Of a DNA stretch of 64,000 nt, positions 50,182-60,527 are shown one piece after another (position 1 is the stretch's first letter; each line of letters opens with the position of its first letter). The stretch covers positions 1-64,000 of the forward strand of contig NZ_QFYQ01000002.1 in assembly GCF_003254475.1 (NCBI RefSeq), given 5' to 3'. The notes below the pieces were generated by a model. It searched no databases. It was not told where the DNA came from and was given only the letters and a program-made list of their open reading frames with translations. This DNA is from Phenylobacterium soli. GTDB taxonomy: Bacteria; Pseudomonadota; Alphaproteobacteria; Caulobacterales; Caulobacteraceae. Both the position numbers and the translations under genes were made by a program.

Positions 50182-50712
50182 ATGCTGAAGCTTGCCCCCG
50201 CCGCGCCCCTCGTGGCGCTCGCCACCCTCGCCTCGCCCGCCGCGGCGCAGGATTACCCCATGCACGTGGCCGCCCCCGGCGGCGAGGCGGTGATCCCGGC
50301 CGCGCCTTACCAGCGAGCCTGGGACGAGTTTCACTTCGCCCCTGCCCGGCGCGCCGGCGACTGGCTCTACATCTCTGGCGTAGTGGCCGGGCCACGCCCC
50401 GGTGAAGGCCATGACGTCGAGGCCTACAAGGCCCAGGTGCGGCGCGCCTTCAGAACCATCGAGGGGCTGCTCGAGGCCGAGGGCCTAACCTTCGCCGACG
50501 TGACCATGATCAACAGCTTCCACGTCTGGGAGGGGCCGAACTTCACCGGGACCAAGGCCCAGCAGTTCGAGGCGTTCAGCGCGGTGAAGGACGAGTTCAT
50601 GCCGCCGCCGCACCCGGCCTGGACCGCCGTCGGATCCACCGGCCTGATCGCCGAGACCGGCGTGACCGAGATCCAGATGATCGCCTACGCGCCGCAGGTC
50701 TCGCGGCGCTAG
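50182..50712 (+). CDS. Exported Rid (YjgF/RidA)-family protein
   Basis: 176 residues with a signal peptide ending near SPAAAQ. The Rid fold is visible: WLYISGVVAG, FRTIEGLLEAEGLTFADVTMINSF and FMPPPHPAWTAVGSTGL, IEIQMIAYAP-like end. Classical RidA deaminates reactive enamines and carries a key Arg at the 'RPA' site; here the equivalent is PHPAWT, so the usual activity is doubtful. A periplasmic Rid protein is uncommon but known. Confidence 0.8.
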   Translation: MLKLAPAAPLVALATLASPAAAQDYPMHVAAPGGEAVIPAAPYQRAWDEFHFAPARRAGDWLYISGVVAGPRPGEGHDVEAYKAQVRRAFRTIEGLLEAEGLTFADVTMINSFHVWEGPNFTGTKAQQFEAFSAVKDEFMPPPHPAWTAVGSTGLIAETGVTEIQMIAYAPQVSRR

Positions 50713-50726
50713 ACCGCCGCCAATAT

Positions 50727-50742
50727 TCAACCACACGGTTGA
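50727..50742. promoter_or_regulatory. ArsR operator, distal site
   Basis: TCAACC-ACAC-GGTTGA palindrome, exactly 40 bases upstream of an almost identical site that covers the ArsR start codon. The 20-base context AATATTCAACCACACGGTTG repeats closely. Confidence 0.65.
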
Positions 50743-50765
50743 CAGTCTGAGGTCGCGCGACCATA

Positions 50766-50783
50766 TTCAACCACATGGTTGAA
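50766..50783. promoter_or_regulatory. ArsR operator over the start codon
   Basis: TTCAACCA-CA-TGGTTGAA, a near-perfect palindrome whose centre contains the ATG of the ArsR gene (50775-50777). A repressor bound here would block both transcription and leader formation. Two such sites 40 bases apart predict self-repression. Confidence 0.75.
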
Positions 50784-51164
50784 TTAAGCCCCGAGCACCT
50801 CGACACCGTCTTCCATGCCCTCGGCGACAGCACACGCCGGCGGATGTTGCACGACCTCGCCGCGGGCGAGCGCAGCGTGGGGGAGCTCGCCGCGCCCTTC
50901 GACATTTCGCTGGCCGCGGCGTCCAAGCACATCAAGGCGCTGGAGAAGGCCGGCCTCGTCCGGCGCGAGGTTCGCGGACGCAGCCATCTCTGCCGCCTCG
51001 AGGCGGGCCCTCTGGCCGAGGCCCATGCTTGGCTCGCCTTCTACGAACGGTTCTGGACCGACCGCCTCGACGTGCTCGAGCGGCTGCTGCGCGAAGACGC
51101 CCGGAAAGACTCCCAATCCGAAGCCCAGAAGGGCGCGAAGACTTCCGAAGGAGACCAGCGATGA
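50775..51164 (+). CDS. ArsR-family transcriptional regulator
   Basis: 129 residues. Winged helix: HALGDSTRRRMLHDLAAGERSVGELAAPFDISLAAASKHIKALEKAGLVRREVRGRSHLC. There is no CxC metal site in the recognition helix, so it is of the group that pairs with SRPBCC/AHSA1 proteins and does not sense arsenic. The paired SRPBCC gene follows with a four-base overlap. Two upstream palindromes are its likely operators. Confidence 0.9.
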   Translation: MVELSPEHLDTVFHALGDSTRRRMLHDLAAGERSVGELAAPFDISLAAASKHIKALEKAGLVRREVRGRSHLCRLEAGPLAEAHAWLAFYERFWTDRLDVLERLLREDARKDSQSEAQKGAKTSEGDQR

Positions 51165-51691
51165 GCGATGTCATGACCAAGGACGGTTACGGCCGGCTGA
51201 CCGGACCGACGACCCTGCAGATCCAGCGCCGGCTGCCCGGCCCGATCGAACGGGTGTGGGGCTATCTCACCGACGGCGAGCTGCGCCGCCACTGGCTGGC
51301 GGCCGGCGAGATGGAGCTGAAGCTCGGCGCGAGCTTCGAGCTGGTCTGGCGCAATGATGAGCTGAGCGAGGCGCCGGATTCACGGCCGGACGGCATGCCC
51401 GTGGAGAACCGCATGACCTGCGAGATCACCCAACTCGATCCCCCACGCCTGCTGGGCTTCACCTGGCGCGGCTCCGGCGACGTGGTGTTCGAGCTCGAGC
51501 CGATGCACGGCGAGGTCCTGCTCACCGTCACCCATCACAAGCTGCCCGACCGCCCCACCCTGCTGAAGGTCGCCGCGGGGTGGCACACCCACCTCGACCT
51601 GTTGGTCGCCCAGGCGCGCGGGGAGAAGCCCGGAGCGTTCTGGAGCACCTGGTCGCGGCTGCACGAGGCGTACGGCGAGCGCCTCCCTTAA
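51161..51691 (+). CDS. SRPBCC (AHSA1-type) protein
   Basis: 176 residues. The START-like fold is recognisable from LQIQRRLPGPIERVWGYLTDGELRRHWLAAGEME, LGFTWRGSGDVVFEL and WHTHLDLLVAQARG. Such proteins bind hydrophobic ligands. The tight coupling to an ArsR gene is a common arrangement, and the ligand may be sensed by or related to that system; this is inference. Confidence 0.85.
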   Translation: MSDVMTKDGYGRLTGPTTLQIQRRLPGPIERVWGYLTDGELRRHWLAAGEMELKLGASFELVWRNDELSEAPDSRPDGMPVENRMTCEITQLDPPRLLGFTWRGSGDVVFELEPMHGEVLLTVTHHKLPDRPTLLKVAAGWHTHLDLLVAQARGEKPGAFWSTWSRLHEAYGERLP

Positions 51692-52392
51692 GCGGACTGC
51701 AGGCGGCGGGCGGCCTCGCGGGCGTCCGCCATCCGCTTTTCGGCGAGCGGGCCCATGCGGGCCTGCACCGTGGCGAGGATCTCCGGCGGCGCGGTCTCCG
51801 GCCGCCCGCCTTCGAAGGGTGGGGCCGGCGCATATTCCAGCCCGAGCTGGATCGCCCGGGCGTAGGCCTCGCCGGCCAGCTCGGCCAGCAGCACGAAGGC
51901 GAAGTCGATGCCGGCGGTGACGCCGCCGCCGGTCAGGATATTGCCGTCCCGCTCCACGCGCGCCTCGCTGACGATGGCTCCGAAAGGCTTCAGGAGCTCC
52001 CGCCAGGCCCAGTGGCAGGCCGCCCGGCGGCCGGTGAGGAAGCCGGCGGCCGCAAGGATCAGCGAGCCGGTGCAGACCGAGGTGATGTAGCGCGCCGAGC
52101 CCCCGAGGCGGCGGATCTGGGCCATGAAGGCCTCGTCCAGCATGGCGTCAGTGGCGCCGAAGCCGCCCGGCACGAGCAGCACGTCGCAGCGCGGGATGGC
52201 GGCAAGGTCGGCGAGCCTGGCGAACACCAACCCCTCCGCCTCGATGTCCTGCCCGTCCAGCGAGGCGGCGAGCACCTTGGCGTTCGGCGCCCGGACCAGC
52301 ACCTGGTGGGGTCCGGTGAAGTCGAGGTGGGTGACGCCCGGATAGAGGGCGATGACGATGACCAGCTCGGGCGCGGTCTCAGGGTCTGCCAT
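51688..52392 (-). CDS. DJ-1/PfpI family protein
   Basis: 234 residues. The DJ-1 fold with nucleophile C107 in TSVCTGSLILAAAG and E near YPGVTHLDFTGP. It most resembles the isonitrile hydratase-like branch, but the substrate cannot be decided. It is divergent from the GlxA-type regulator gene, with an 80-base shared control region, and convergent with the SRPBCC gene (four-base overlap). Confidence 0.88.
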   Translation of the reverse strand: MADPETAPELVIVIALYPGVTHLDFTGPHQVLVRAPNAKVLAASLDGQDIEAEGLVFARLADLAAIPRCDVLLVPGGFGATDAMLDEAFMAQIRRLGGSARYITSVCTGSLILAAAGFLTGRRAACHWAWRELLKPFGAIVSEARVERDGNILTGGGVTAGIDFAFVLLAELAGEAYARAIQLGLEYAPAPPFEGGRPETAPPEILATVQARMGPLAEKRMADAREAARRLQSA

Positions 52393-52472
52393 GGCGAGGC
52401 TCCGGATTTGACGGCGCTATCCTGGCAGGCCTAGGTTCCGGCCGAAATGCCGATGTTCCCTCGGAAACTGCC

Positions 52473-53429
52473 ATGACCCGGCGCGTCGCCTTCGTGATCT
52501 TCCCCGACTTCCAGCTGCTGGACGCAGCGGGGCCAATCTCGGCGTTCGAGATCGCCGGGCGCTATCGCCCGGGGACCTACGACTTCTGCCTCCTCGCACC
52601 GCAGGCCGGCATGGTCGCCTCGACCTCGGGCGCGGCCCTGGGGGCGGCGGCGCTCTGCGAGGGCCCGTTCGACACCATCATCATGTCCGGCGGCGAGGGA
52701 TCGCGCGACTACGCCCAGCTCGGGTCACTGCTCGACTGGCTGAAGCGCGAGGCGCCGCGGGCACGGCGGGTGGCCAGCGTCTGCTCCGGCGCCTATCTCC
52801 TGGCCAAGGCGGGGCTCCTGGACGCCCGGCGGGCGACCACCCACTGGAACAGCACCGACCACTTCGCCCAGGAATTCCCGGCCGTGCGGCTGGAGCCGGA
52901 CCGCATCTTCACCCGGGATGGCCTGGGGCGCGACGGCGAGATCTGGACCTCAGCCGGGATCACGGCGGGCATCGACCTGGCGCTGGCGCTGATCGAAGAC
53001 GACCTCGGCGCCAAGGTGGCCCGGCGCACCGCCCAGCAGCTCGTGGTGCATCACCGCCGGCCGGGCGGCCAGTCGCAGTTCTCGGCCCTGCTCGACACCG
53101 GCGGGGTGCACGGCCGCTTCGCCGGCCTGATGGACTGGATCCGCGAGCGGCTGGCCGAACCCTTGAGCGTCGAGCGGCTGGCCGACCAGGCGGCGATGAG
53201 CCCGCGCAACTTCGCCCGCGCCTTCCGCGCCGAGACGGGGCTGACGCCGGCCAAGGCGGTGGAGCGGCTGCGGCTGGAGGCGGCGCGGCTGCGCGTCGAG
53301 GCCTCGGCCGAGCCCATCGACCGGGTGGCCGAGGCGGTGGGCTTCGGCGACCCGGAGCGCATGCGCCGGGCCTTCCTGCGCGCCTTCGGCCAACCACCGC
53401 AGGCCCTGAGGCGCGCGGCGCGGGCCTAG
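52473..53429 (+). CDS. GlxA-type AraC regulator with DJ-1 domain
   Basis: 318 residues. The N-terminal amidotransferase-like DJ-1 domain has C104 in ASVCSGAYLLAKAG. Residues 215-315 form two AraC-type helix-turn-helices (LSVERLADQAAMSPRNFARAFRAETG, PIDRVAEAVGFGDPERMRRAFLRAFGQPP). It probably activates the divergent DJ-1 gene. The ligand is unknown. Confidence 0.92.
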   Translation: MTRRVAFVIFPDFQLLDAAGPISAFEIAGRYRPGTYDFCLLAPQAGMVASTSGAALGAAALCEGPFDTIIMSGGEGSRDYAQLGSLLDWLKREAPRARRVASVCSGAYLLAKAGLLDARRATTHWNSTDHFAQEFPAVRLEPDRIFTRDGLGRDGEIWTSAGITAGIDLALALIEDDLGAKVARRTAQQLVVHHRRPGGQSQFSALLDTGGVHGRFAGLMDWIRERLAEPLSVERLADQAAMSPRNFARAFRAETGLTPAKAVERLRLEAARLRVEASAEPIDRVAEAVGFGDPERMRRAFLRAFGQPPQALRRAARA

Positions 53430-53438
53430 AGCTTCGTC

Positions 53439-54428
53439 CTAGGAAGCCGTCGTGTCGGCCTTGGCCGTCTTCAGGTCGGCGCTGTCGGCCGTGGCCTTGG
53501 CGATGCCCGGCGCGACGCCTTGGGGGACGGTCGTCTCCTTCACCACGGCCTTGGCGTCCTTGCCGGCGACCGGCTGGGCGGCCGGCGCCGAGGCGTCCGA
53601 CTTCACGGTCATGGCGGCCGCGATGCGCAGGGTCGGCGGCAGATTGGCGTCCGTCGAGGTGAACACCGCGCGCTGCGGCTCCGGCGCCTGGATGGCGTCG
53701 CGGGCGTGCGGGTTGAAGCGATAGAAGACGTGCAGGCCGACGGTGGCCACGCGCAGCATCTTCGGACCCCAGCCCGGCGAGACGTCGAGGGTGTGGAAGT
53801 GGGTCGCCGAGCCGACGTCGCGCAGCACGTAGCCGGAGAGCGCACGGGCGGCGATCTTGCGGGCGTCGTCCCAGGCCTCGACCTCGCGGCCGCGGCGCAT
53901 CGAGCCGTCGCAGGCGAAGGAGAACTGGCAGGCGCCGGCCGCGCGCTGGAACACCACGCCGCAGACGGTCTTCGGGAAATTCGGGTTCTTGACCCGGTTC
54001 AGCACGACCGTGGCCACGGCCTGCTGGCCGCGCACGGTCTCGCCGCGGGCCTCGTAGTAGACCGCGTCCGTCAGGCAATCCAGGTCGCGCGCCTGCTGCA
54101 TCGCGTCGGGATGGGCGGCGCGGGCGTTCAGGCGATCGGCCAGCAGCTGGACCTGGCGATCGGCGGCGGTGTCGTCGGCGCCGAACGGGTCGTGAGCCTG
54201 CGCCAGGCGCAGGACGGTGGGATCGGCCACCTCGCGCTGCAGCACGGTCTCGGAGAAATTGCCCGCAGCGACCTGGGCCACGCGCTCGGCGCGGGCATGG
54301 TCGGTGGCGGCGCGGGCCATGCCGCCGGCCATATAGACAGCGCCCAGGGACAGGCCGACGCCTGCGCCCATCAAAGCGGCGCTCAACAGCACGCGCCGAT
54401 CGGCGCGGGCCTGCGTTCCAACAAACAA
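53439..54428 (-). CDS. SleB-type cell-wall hydrolase, paralogue
   Basis: 329 residues from TTG 54426-54428. N-terminal signal/anchor (RRVLLSAALMGAGVGLSLGAVYMAGG). The hydrolase_2 domain has LTDAVYYEARGETVRGQQAVATVVLNRVKNPNFP, TVCGVVFQR and CQFSFACDG. It shares clear similarity with the 44784-45869 protein. The C-terminus is a long polar tail. Role in sacculus remodelling inferred. Its 5' leader contains an eight-pair inverted repeat at 54453-54480. Confidence 0.85.
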   Translation of the reverse strand: MFVGTQARADRRVLLSAALMGAGVGLSLGAVYMAGGMARAATDHARAERVAQVAAGNFSETVLQREVADPTVLRLAQAHDPFGADDTAADRQVQLLADRLNARAAHPDAMQQARDLDCLTDAVYYEARGETVRGQQAVATVVLNRVKNPNFPKTVCGVVFQRAAGACQFSFACDGSMRRGREVEAWDDARKIAARALSGYVLRDVGSATHFHTLDVSPGWGPKMLRVATVGLHVFYRFNPHARDAIQAPEPQRAVFTSTDANLPPTLRIAAAMTVKSDASAPAAQPVAGKDAKAVVKETTVPQGVAPGIAKATADSADLKTAKADTTAS

Positions 54429-54762
54429 GATTATCGCGTCCTACGCGGCGAGGGCGACATGCCCCCCGACAGATGTCGCCGCGGTCGCCCCTGCACATGC
54501 TGGAAGCTTCCGCCGGCAGGCCTGCCCGGGACTCGATGGGGGCAGGCGACGGCAAATGGTGAACGATCTATGAAGGAATTGCGCGGCGAAAGCAAGCTCA
54601 TTGTGCAATGCAGCAAAAGTGTCGCGGCGCGATCACTTCATGTCCCGGTTCGATCCACTTGCCGGCAGACGCGGCAAGTCCCGGGCCAGCTTTGCTTCAT
54701 CCGGAACTTCGCCCGGCAAGCCTCGTTTGTTCAGCCGTCATCTGCCGACGGAGAACACTGAC
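54429..54762. other. Intergenic stretch with inverted repeat
   Basis: 334 bases without a supported gene. GGCGACAT (54453-54460) and ATGTCGCC (54473-54480) form an eight-pair inverted repeat with a 12-base loop, in the leader of the leftward SleB gene. It could be an operator or RNA hairpin. Nothing else is recognised. Confidence 0.4.
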
Positions 54763-54957
54763 ATGCGCAAGACTCTGAGCTTGCTCGCCGCCGCCGGGGC
54801 GGCCCTCGCCCTGGCCGCGTGCGGCCACAACATGGAACAACGCGCCGCCAGCGGCGGCCTGGCGGGTGCGGCGGTGGCCGGCCCGGTGGGCGCGGTGGCC
54901 GGCGCCGCGGGCGGCGCGGCGGTCAGCGCCACCCAGGACAAGGACAAGGGCCACTAG
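54763..54957 (+). CDS. Small lipoprotein
   Basis: 64 residues from ATG 54763. Signal peptide with lipobox ALAAC, then a Gly/Ala-rich stretch (GGLAGAAVAGPVGAVAGAAGGAAVSA) typical of glycine-zipper small lipoproteins, and a charged end, DKDKGH. Likely outer-membrane anchored. Function unknown. Confidence 0.7.
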   Translation: MRKTLSLLAAAGAALALAACGHNMEQRAASGGLAGAAVAGPVGAVAGAAGGAAVSATQDKDKGH

Positions 54958-55104
54958 GCCCAGGTCCACAAGAATCCAGGGCCACCCAGTCGCCAGGTCC
55001 CGGTGAGGCGCCCTCTCCGCCGCTTTGCGGAGGGGGCGCGGTCGCCTGTCCGCGAGCCCGTGCTATGGTCCTCGTCCTGAACCCAAGGAGGCAAGGAGGC
55101 AGGC

Positions 55105-56217
55105 GTGACCCAGCACGACGCGCGCAAGGGCGGAGGTCTTGGCAAGGCGCTTCTGGCCGGCGTGGCCCTGGTGGCCGGCGCTTTCGTGGTGCGCGGCGCG
55201 ATCCAGCGCCAGGGCCGGGCCAGGGCCTTCCTCTCCGAAGGCGTCGATGAGAAGACCTGGATCACCCTGGGCGGTCTCGAGCAGTGGGTGACGATCCGCG
55301 GCCGCGACCTGCAGAACCCCATCCTGCTCTTCCTGCACGGCGGGCCGGGCATGGCCATGAGCCCCTTCCTGCACCGCGCCTTCCCGCACTGGGAGGAGCA
55401 CTTCACCGTCGTCAACTGGGACCAGCGCGGCGCCGGCCGCACCTTCGGCCGCCACGGCAAGAAGGGCACGGGGCCCCTGACCCTCGGCCGCATGGTGGTC
55501 GACGGCATCGAGCTCACCGAGGAGCTCAAGCGCCGCTTCCCCGGCGTTCCGATCCTTCTTTGCGGCTGGTCGTGGGGCAGCATCCTGGGCATCGAGATGC
55601 TGCGCGCCCGGCCCCACCTGTTCGCGGCCTATGTGGGCACGGGCCAGGTGGTCGACATGACCCGCGGCGAGAGCCTGTCCTACTTCGGGACCATCGACCG
55701 GCTGCGCGCCAAGGGCGACGAGCGGGGCGCGGCCCGGCTGGAGGCCATCGCGCCGCCGCCCTATCCGAACATCAAGTCGCTCAACCGCCAGCGCTGGCTG
55801 CTGCTTTCGACCATGCCCAAGGCCGAGCGGCGCGCGTTCCTCAGCGTGATCCCGAGCCTGCTGGTCGGTCCCGACGCCCGGATGAGAGACCTGCGGGACT
55901 ACTTCAAGGGCCTGGAGTTCAGCCTGGAGAGCCTGTGGGGCCAGATCGCCGACTGGCGACTGACCGACGGCGGCGCCGAGTTCGAGACGCCGCTGGTGTT
56001 CATCGAGGGCGACCTCGACCTGCAGGTCCCGGCCGCCCTGGTCACCGAGGTGTTCGCCAAGCTGCGCGCCCCGGCCAAGGAGCTGGTGATCGTCGAAGGC
56101 GCGGCCCACGCCGCCCTCCTGACCCACCCCGACCGTTTCCGGCGCGAACTCGTCGAGCGGCTGCGGCCTTTCGCGCTGGGCCGGCCGGCGAAGGCCCGGC
56201 GGCGCAAGCCGGTCTAG
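55105..56217 (+). CDS. Alpha/beta-hydrolase, proline iminopeptidase-like
   Basis: 370 residues from GTG 55105 with AAGGAGG upstream. An N-terminal hydrophobic segment (LAGVALVAGAFVVRG) may anchor it. FLHGGPGMAM (oxyanion loop), nucleophile in CGWSWGSILG, catalytic Asp in FIEGDLDLQVP and His in GAAHAALLTHP complete the triad, as in proline iminopeptidase-like hydrolases. Substrate uncertain. Confidence 0.88.
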   Translation: MTQHDARKGGGLGKALLAGVALVAGAFVVRGAIQRQGRARAFLSEGVDEKTWITLGGLEQWVTIRGRDLQNPILLFLHGGPGMAMSPFLHRAFPHWEEHFTVVNWDQRGAGRTFGRHGKKGTGPLTLGRMVVDGIELTEELKRRFPGVPILLCGWSWGSILGIEMLRARPHLFAAYVGTGQVVDMTRGESLSYFGTIDRLRAKGDERGAARLEAIAPPPYPNIKSLNRQRWLLLSTMPKAERRAFLSVIPSLLVGPDARMRDLRDYFKGLEFSLESLWGQIADWRLTDGGAEFETPLVFIEGDLDLQVPAALVTEVFAKLRAPAKELVIVEGAAHAALLTHPDRFRRELVERLRPFALGRPAKARRRKPV

Positions 56218-56244
56218 CCGCGCGCCGAGCGGAGGCGTCTTCCG

Positions 56245-56649
56245 TCAGGGGGCGTAGCTGGAGCGGATCTTGACGCCCCAATGGGGACCGTCGGGCCCGT
56301 CCTCGCGGGTGATCACATAGACGCTGTCGAAGCCGCCGATCACCGAGCCGTCCTTCCGATAGCGGGTGAAGCGGGTGTCGATGTGCACCTTGTCCGGCCC
56401 GGCGTGGATCACCTCACGGCGGTCCCAGGCCGAGTGGTCCCATTCGGCCAGCGCGCCCTCGTTGAAGCGCTCGGGCGTCATGTCGCCCTTGTTCAGCGTC
56501 ACCAGCCGGCCCGACGCCAGGCGGACGGACGGGAAGTTGAACGTCGCCTCGAAGGCCGCGACGTCGCGGCCGTTGAAGGCGGTCATGAAGTCGTCGAGCA
56601 CCTTCTGGGCGGCGGCGACCTGCTCGGGGAATTCCTCTGGCCTGGGCAT
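56245..56649 (-). CDS. NTF2/SnoaL-like fold protein
   Basis: 134 residues. [48 protein letters not shown] and [22 protein letters not shown] strands fit the NTF2-like cone fold. Enzymatic or ligand role unknown. Divergent from uvrB, with 96 bases between starts. Confidence 0.7.
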   Translation of the reverse strand: MPRPEEFPEQVAAAQKVLDDFMTAFNGRDVAAFEATFNFPSVRLASGRLVTLNKGDMTPERFNEGALAEWDHSAWDRREVIHAGPDKVHIDTRFTRYRKDGSVIGGFDSVYVITREDGPDGPHWGVKIRSSYAP

Positions 56650-56745
56650 CTAACTCTCCATCTGCCCGATATGAGAACCCTGGTGACAGCACCCTGGCAA
56701 CAGCTCCGCTGGCGTCGGGGCGCGCGAGAACCTACCTTGGCCTCC

Positions 56746-58980
<2,235 letters not shown>

Positions 58981-59028
58981 CGCCGCCTGGCGGAGGCCGC
59001 GCAATCAGCGTGCGCTCATGGACCCGGG

Positions 59029-59190
59029 TCAGTGGACCGGCATCCAGCCCGCCCGGCGAGCCTTGGCGGCCTCCTCGGCGAGGAGCGCCATCAGCATCCG
59101 GCGGCGCTCGTCGTCGGGCGCGTCCTTGAGTTGGCGCAAGTAGTTCAGGACGTTACGCCGGTGGACGAATTCCTGCGTGCTCATCTGCAT
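59029..59190 (-). CDS. Small conserved hypothetical protein
   Basis: 53 residues from ATG 59188-59190 (or MSTQ from 59184). MQMSTQEFVHRRNVLNYL and QLKDAPDDERRRMLMALLAEEAAKARRAG are helical and charged. It looks like a short conserved Caulobacteraceae protein. It runs convergent to uvrB. The opposite-strand frame here is antisense noise. Confidence 0.6.
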   Translation of the reverse strand: MQMSTQEFVHRRNVLNYLRQLKDAPDDERRRMLMALLAEEAAKARRAGWMPVH

Positions 59191-59611
59191 GCCCCACCCC
59201 CGATCCGGAACGGAACACTCGCTAACTCATGTGAAAAGCTGCCTTCGCCTGTGACGGGAGTCGAGAGCGCGCGTCGGGTATCCGACCTAACAAATGTGTG
59301 AGGCGGTGGAAGATCGGGTATGCCGGCGGGTGCGAACGGCGGGCCGCTGGAGGCCGTGCCGGAGCCCTGCTTCAACGGTCTTCACGAAATCTCGGGCCGT
59401 TCACCATCCAGCTTAACTACACACTGTGTCCGGGAATCCCCATCTAGCCAGACAAGACGGTGAACTGGCGCCGTTCATGTATCCGTCAGGGAACCTGTGC
59501 CGTCTTAGTACGTAACCGAGACAACAGGACTGGAGGCCCTTCTCGACGCTGTCCATCGGGGACTGCGGAGGGCGCCACAACTCCTGGGTTGGCGATTTGA
59601 GGTATTACCGA
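59191..59611 (+). other. 420-base intergenic stretch, no gene recognised
   Basis: Contains no ORF or RNA gene that I can support. The part from about 59400 to 59560 is less GC-rich than the surroundings and probably holds the promoter of the 59612 gene. A strong AGGAG-like site is missing there, but GAGG precedes the 59612 ATG. Confidence 0.4.
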
Positions 59612-59899
59612 ATGTCACCGTCTCTCAGCGTGGTCGCCGACAACGACCTGAAGACCAGTCCCAAGACCGAGACTGTCGCCGAGCGCGTGCGCCGTCTGCA
59701 GGCCGAAGCCAAGCTTCTGGCCAAGGACCACATCCGCGCCCTGTCGGACCAGATGGTCGCCGTCGAGCAGATGGCCGCGGAAATCGCCGAAGGCGGCGAA
59801 GCCTATCCGCCGGGCGTCCGCGAGCTGGCCAGCCGCCTGGTCGAGGACCTGGACAGCCGCGTCCAGACCCTCGAAGCCATCGTCTCGCGCACCCTGTAA
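59612..59899 (+). CDS. Small conserved hypothetical protein
   Basis: 95 residues from ATG 59612 with GAGG upstream; the TTG at 59597 is less likely. Coiled-coil-like helices: AERVRRLQAEAKLLAKDHIRAL, SDQMVAVEQMAAEIAEGG, LASRLVEDLDSRVQTLEAIV. Probably a structural or regulatory helical protein. Function unknown. Confidence 0.75.
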   Translation: MSPSLSVVADNDLKTSPKTETVAERVRRLQAEAKLLAKDHIRALSDQMVAVEQMAAEIAEGGEAYPPGVRELASRLVEDLDSRVQTLEAIVSRTL

Positions 59900-60110
59900 G
59901 CGCGCGAGGCGCCTAGCCGTCACCGCTTAGGCTTGGTCCCGTGGAGAGACGCCCGCGTTCGGTAAAGGGTGTTTCAGAGCGTATTCCGGGGGGACCGGAC
60001 CAGCCGGCGGAACGGACGGGCGACGAGGTCGGACGGGCTTTGGCCGGGTGTCCCGGAAGGACACAGGAGACGCGGCCGAGACCGTTCACCAAGTCACTTA
60101 AGGATGTGGG

Positions 60111-60134
60111 ACCCGCCGGATGGCGGGTTTTTTT
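60111..60134 (+). terminator. Intrinsic terminator after a possible noncoding RNA
   Basis: ACCCGCC-GGAT-GGCGGGT with a seven-pair stem and seven Ts. It lies 211 bases after the 59612 gene. The stretch 59900-60110 has no supported ORF, so it is either a long 3' untranslated region or an independent small RNA. Confidence 0.85.
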
Positions 60135-60162
60135 CATGCCTCAGCCGCCAGCGCGGCGGGGA

Positions 60163-60429
60163 CTATTGAACCAGGTCCCGGAACTCCTTGGAGCGGGCGA
60201 GCCAGGCGGCGGCGTAGCCGCAGATCGGGGTGATCTTGAGGTTCCTGGCCTTGGCGTCGGCGGCAAGGGCGGCCATCAGGCGCCCGGCGGCGCCGGTGCC
60301 GCGCAGGGCCGGCGGGCTCTCCACGTGGTCGATGAACATGCGCTCGCCAGCCAGGCGGTAGTCGGCCCAGGAGGTCTGCCCCTGCTCGTCCATCTCGTAG
60401 CGGCGGCCGGTGTCGCGCAGATCGCTCAT
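60163..60429 (-). CDS. Small GNAT-type acetyltransferase (YjdJ-like)
   Basis: 88 residues. WADYRLAGERMFIDHVESPPALRGTGAAGRLMAALAADAKARNLKITPICGYAAAWL matches the short Gcn5-related family that includes YjdJ/YidJ-type proteins. Substrate unknown. The start at 60429 is followed by a basic N-terminus. Confidence 0.8.
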   Translation of the reverse strand: MSDLRDTGRRYEMDEQGQTSWADYRLAGERMFIDHVESPPALRGTGAAGRLMAALAADAKARNLKITPICGYAAAWLARSKEFRDLVQ

Positions 60430-60527
60430 CTTGATCCTCCGTGGTCCCTGGCCCCCTCGAACGCGGTGGCGGGCCCGACCGATCCCGGTCTAGCCTGAAC
60501 CTGGGCTTTCCGACGAGGAGTCTCAAG

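Noticed and set aside
56650..56745. Search for an SOS (LexA) box before uvrB
   Set aside because: GAAC-type half-sites are present, but no GTTC-N7-GTTC spacing was found.
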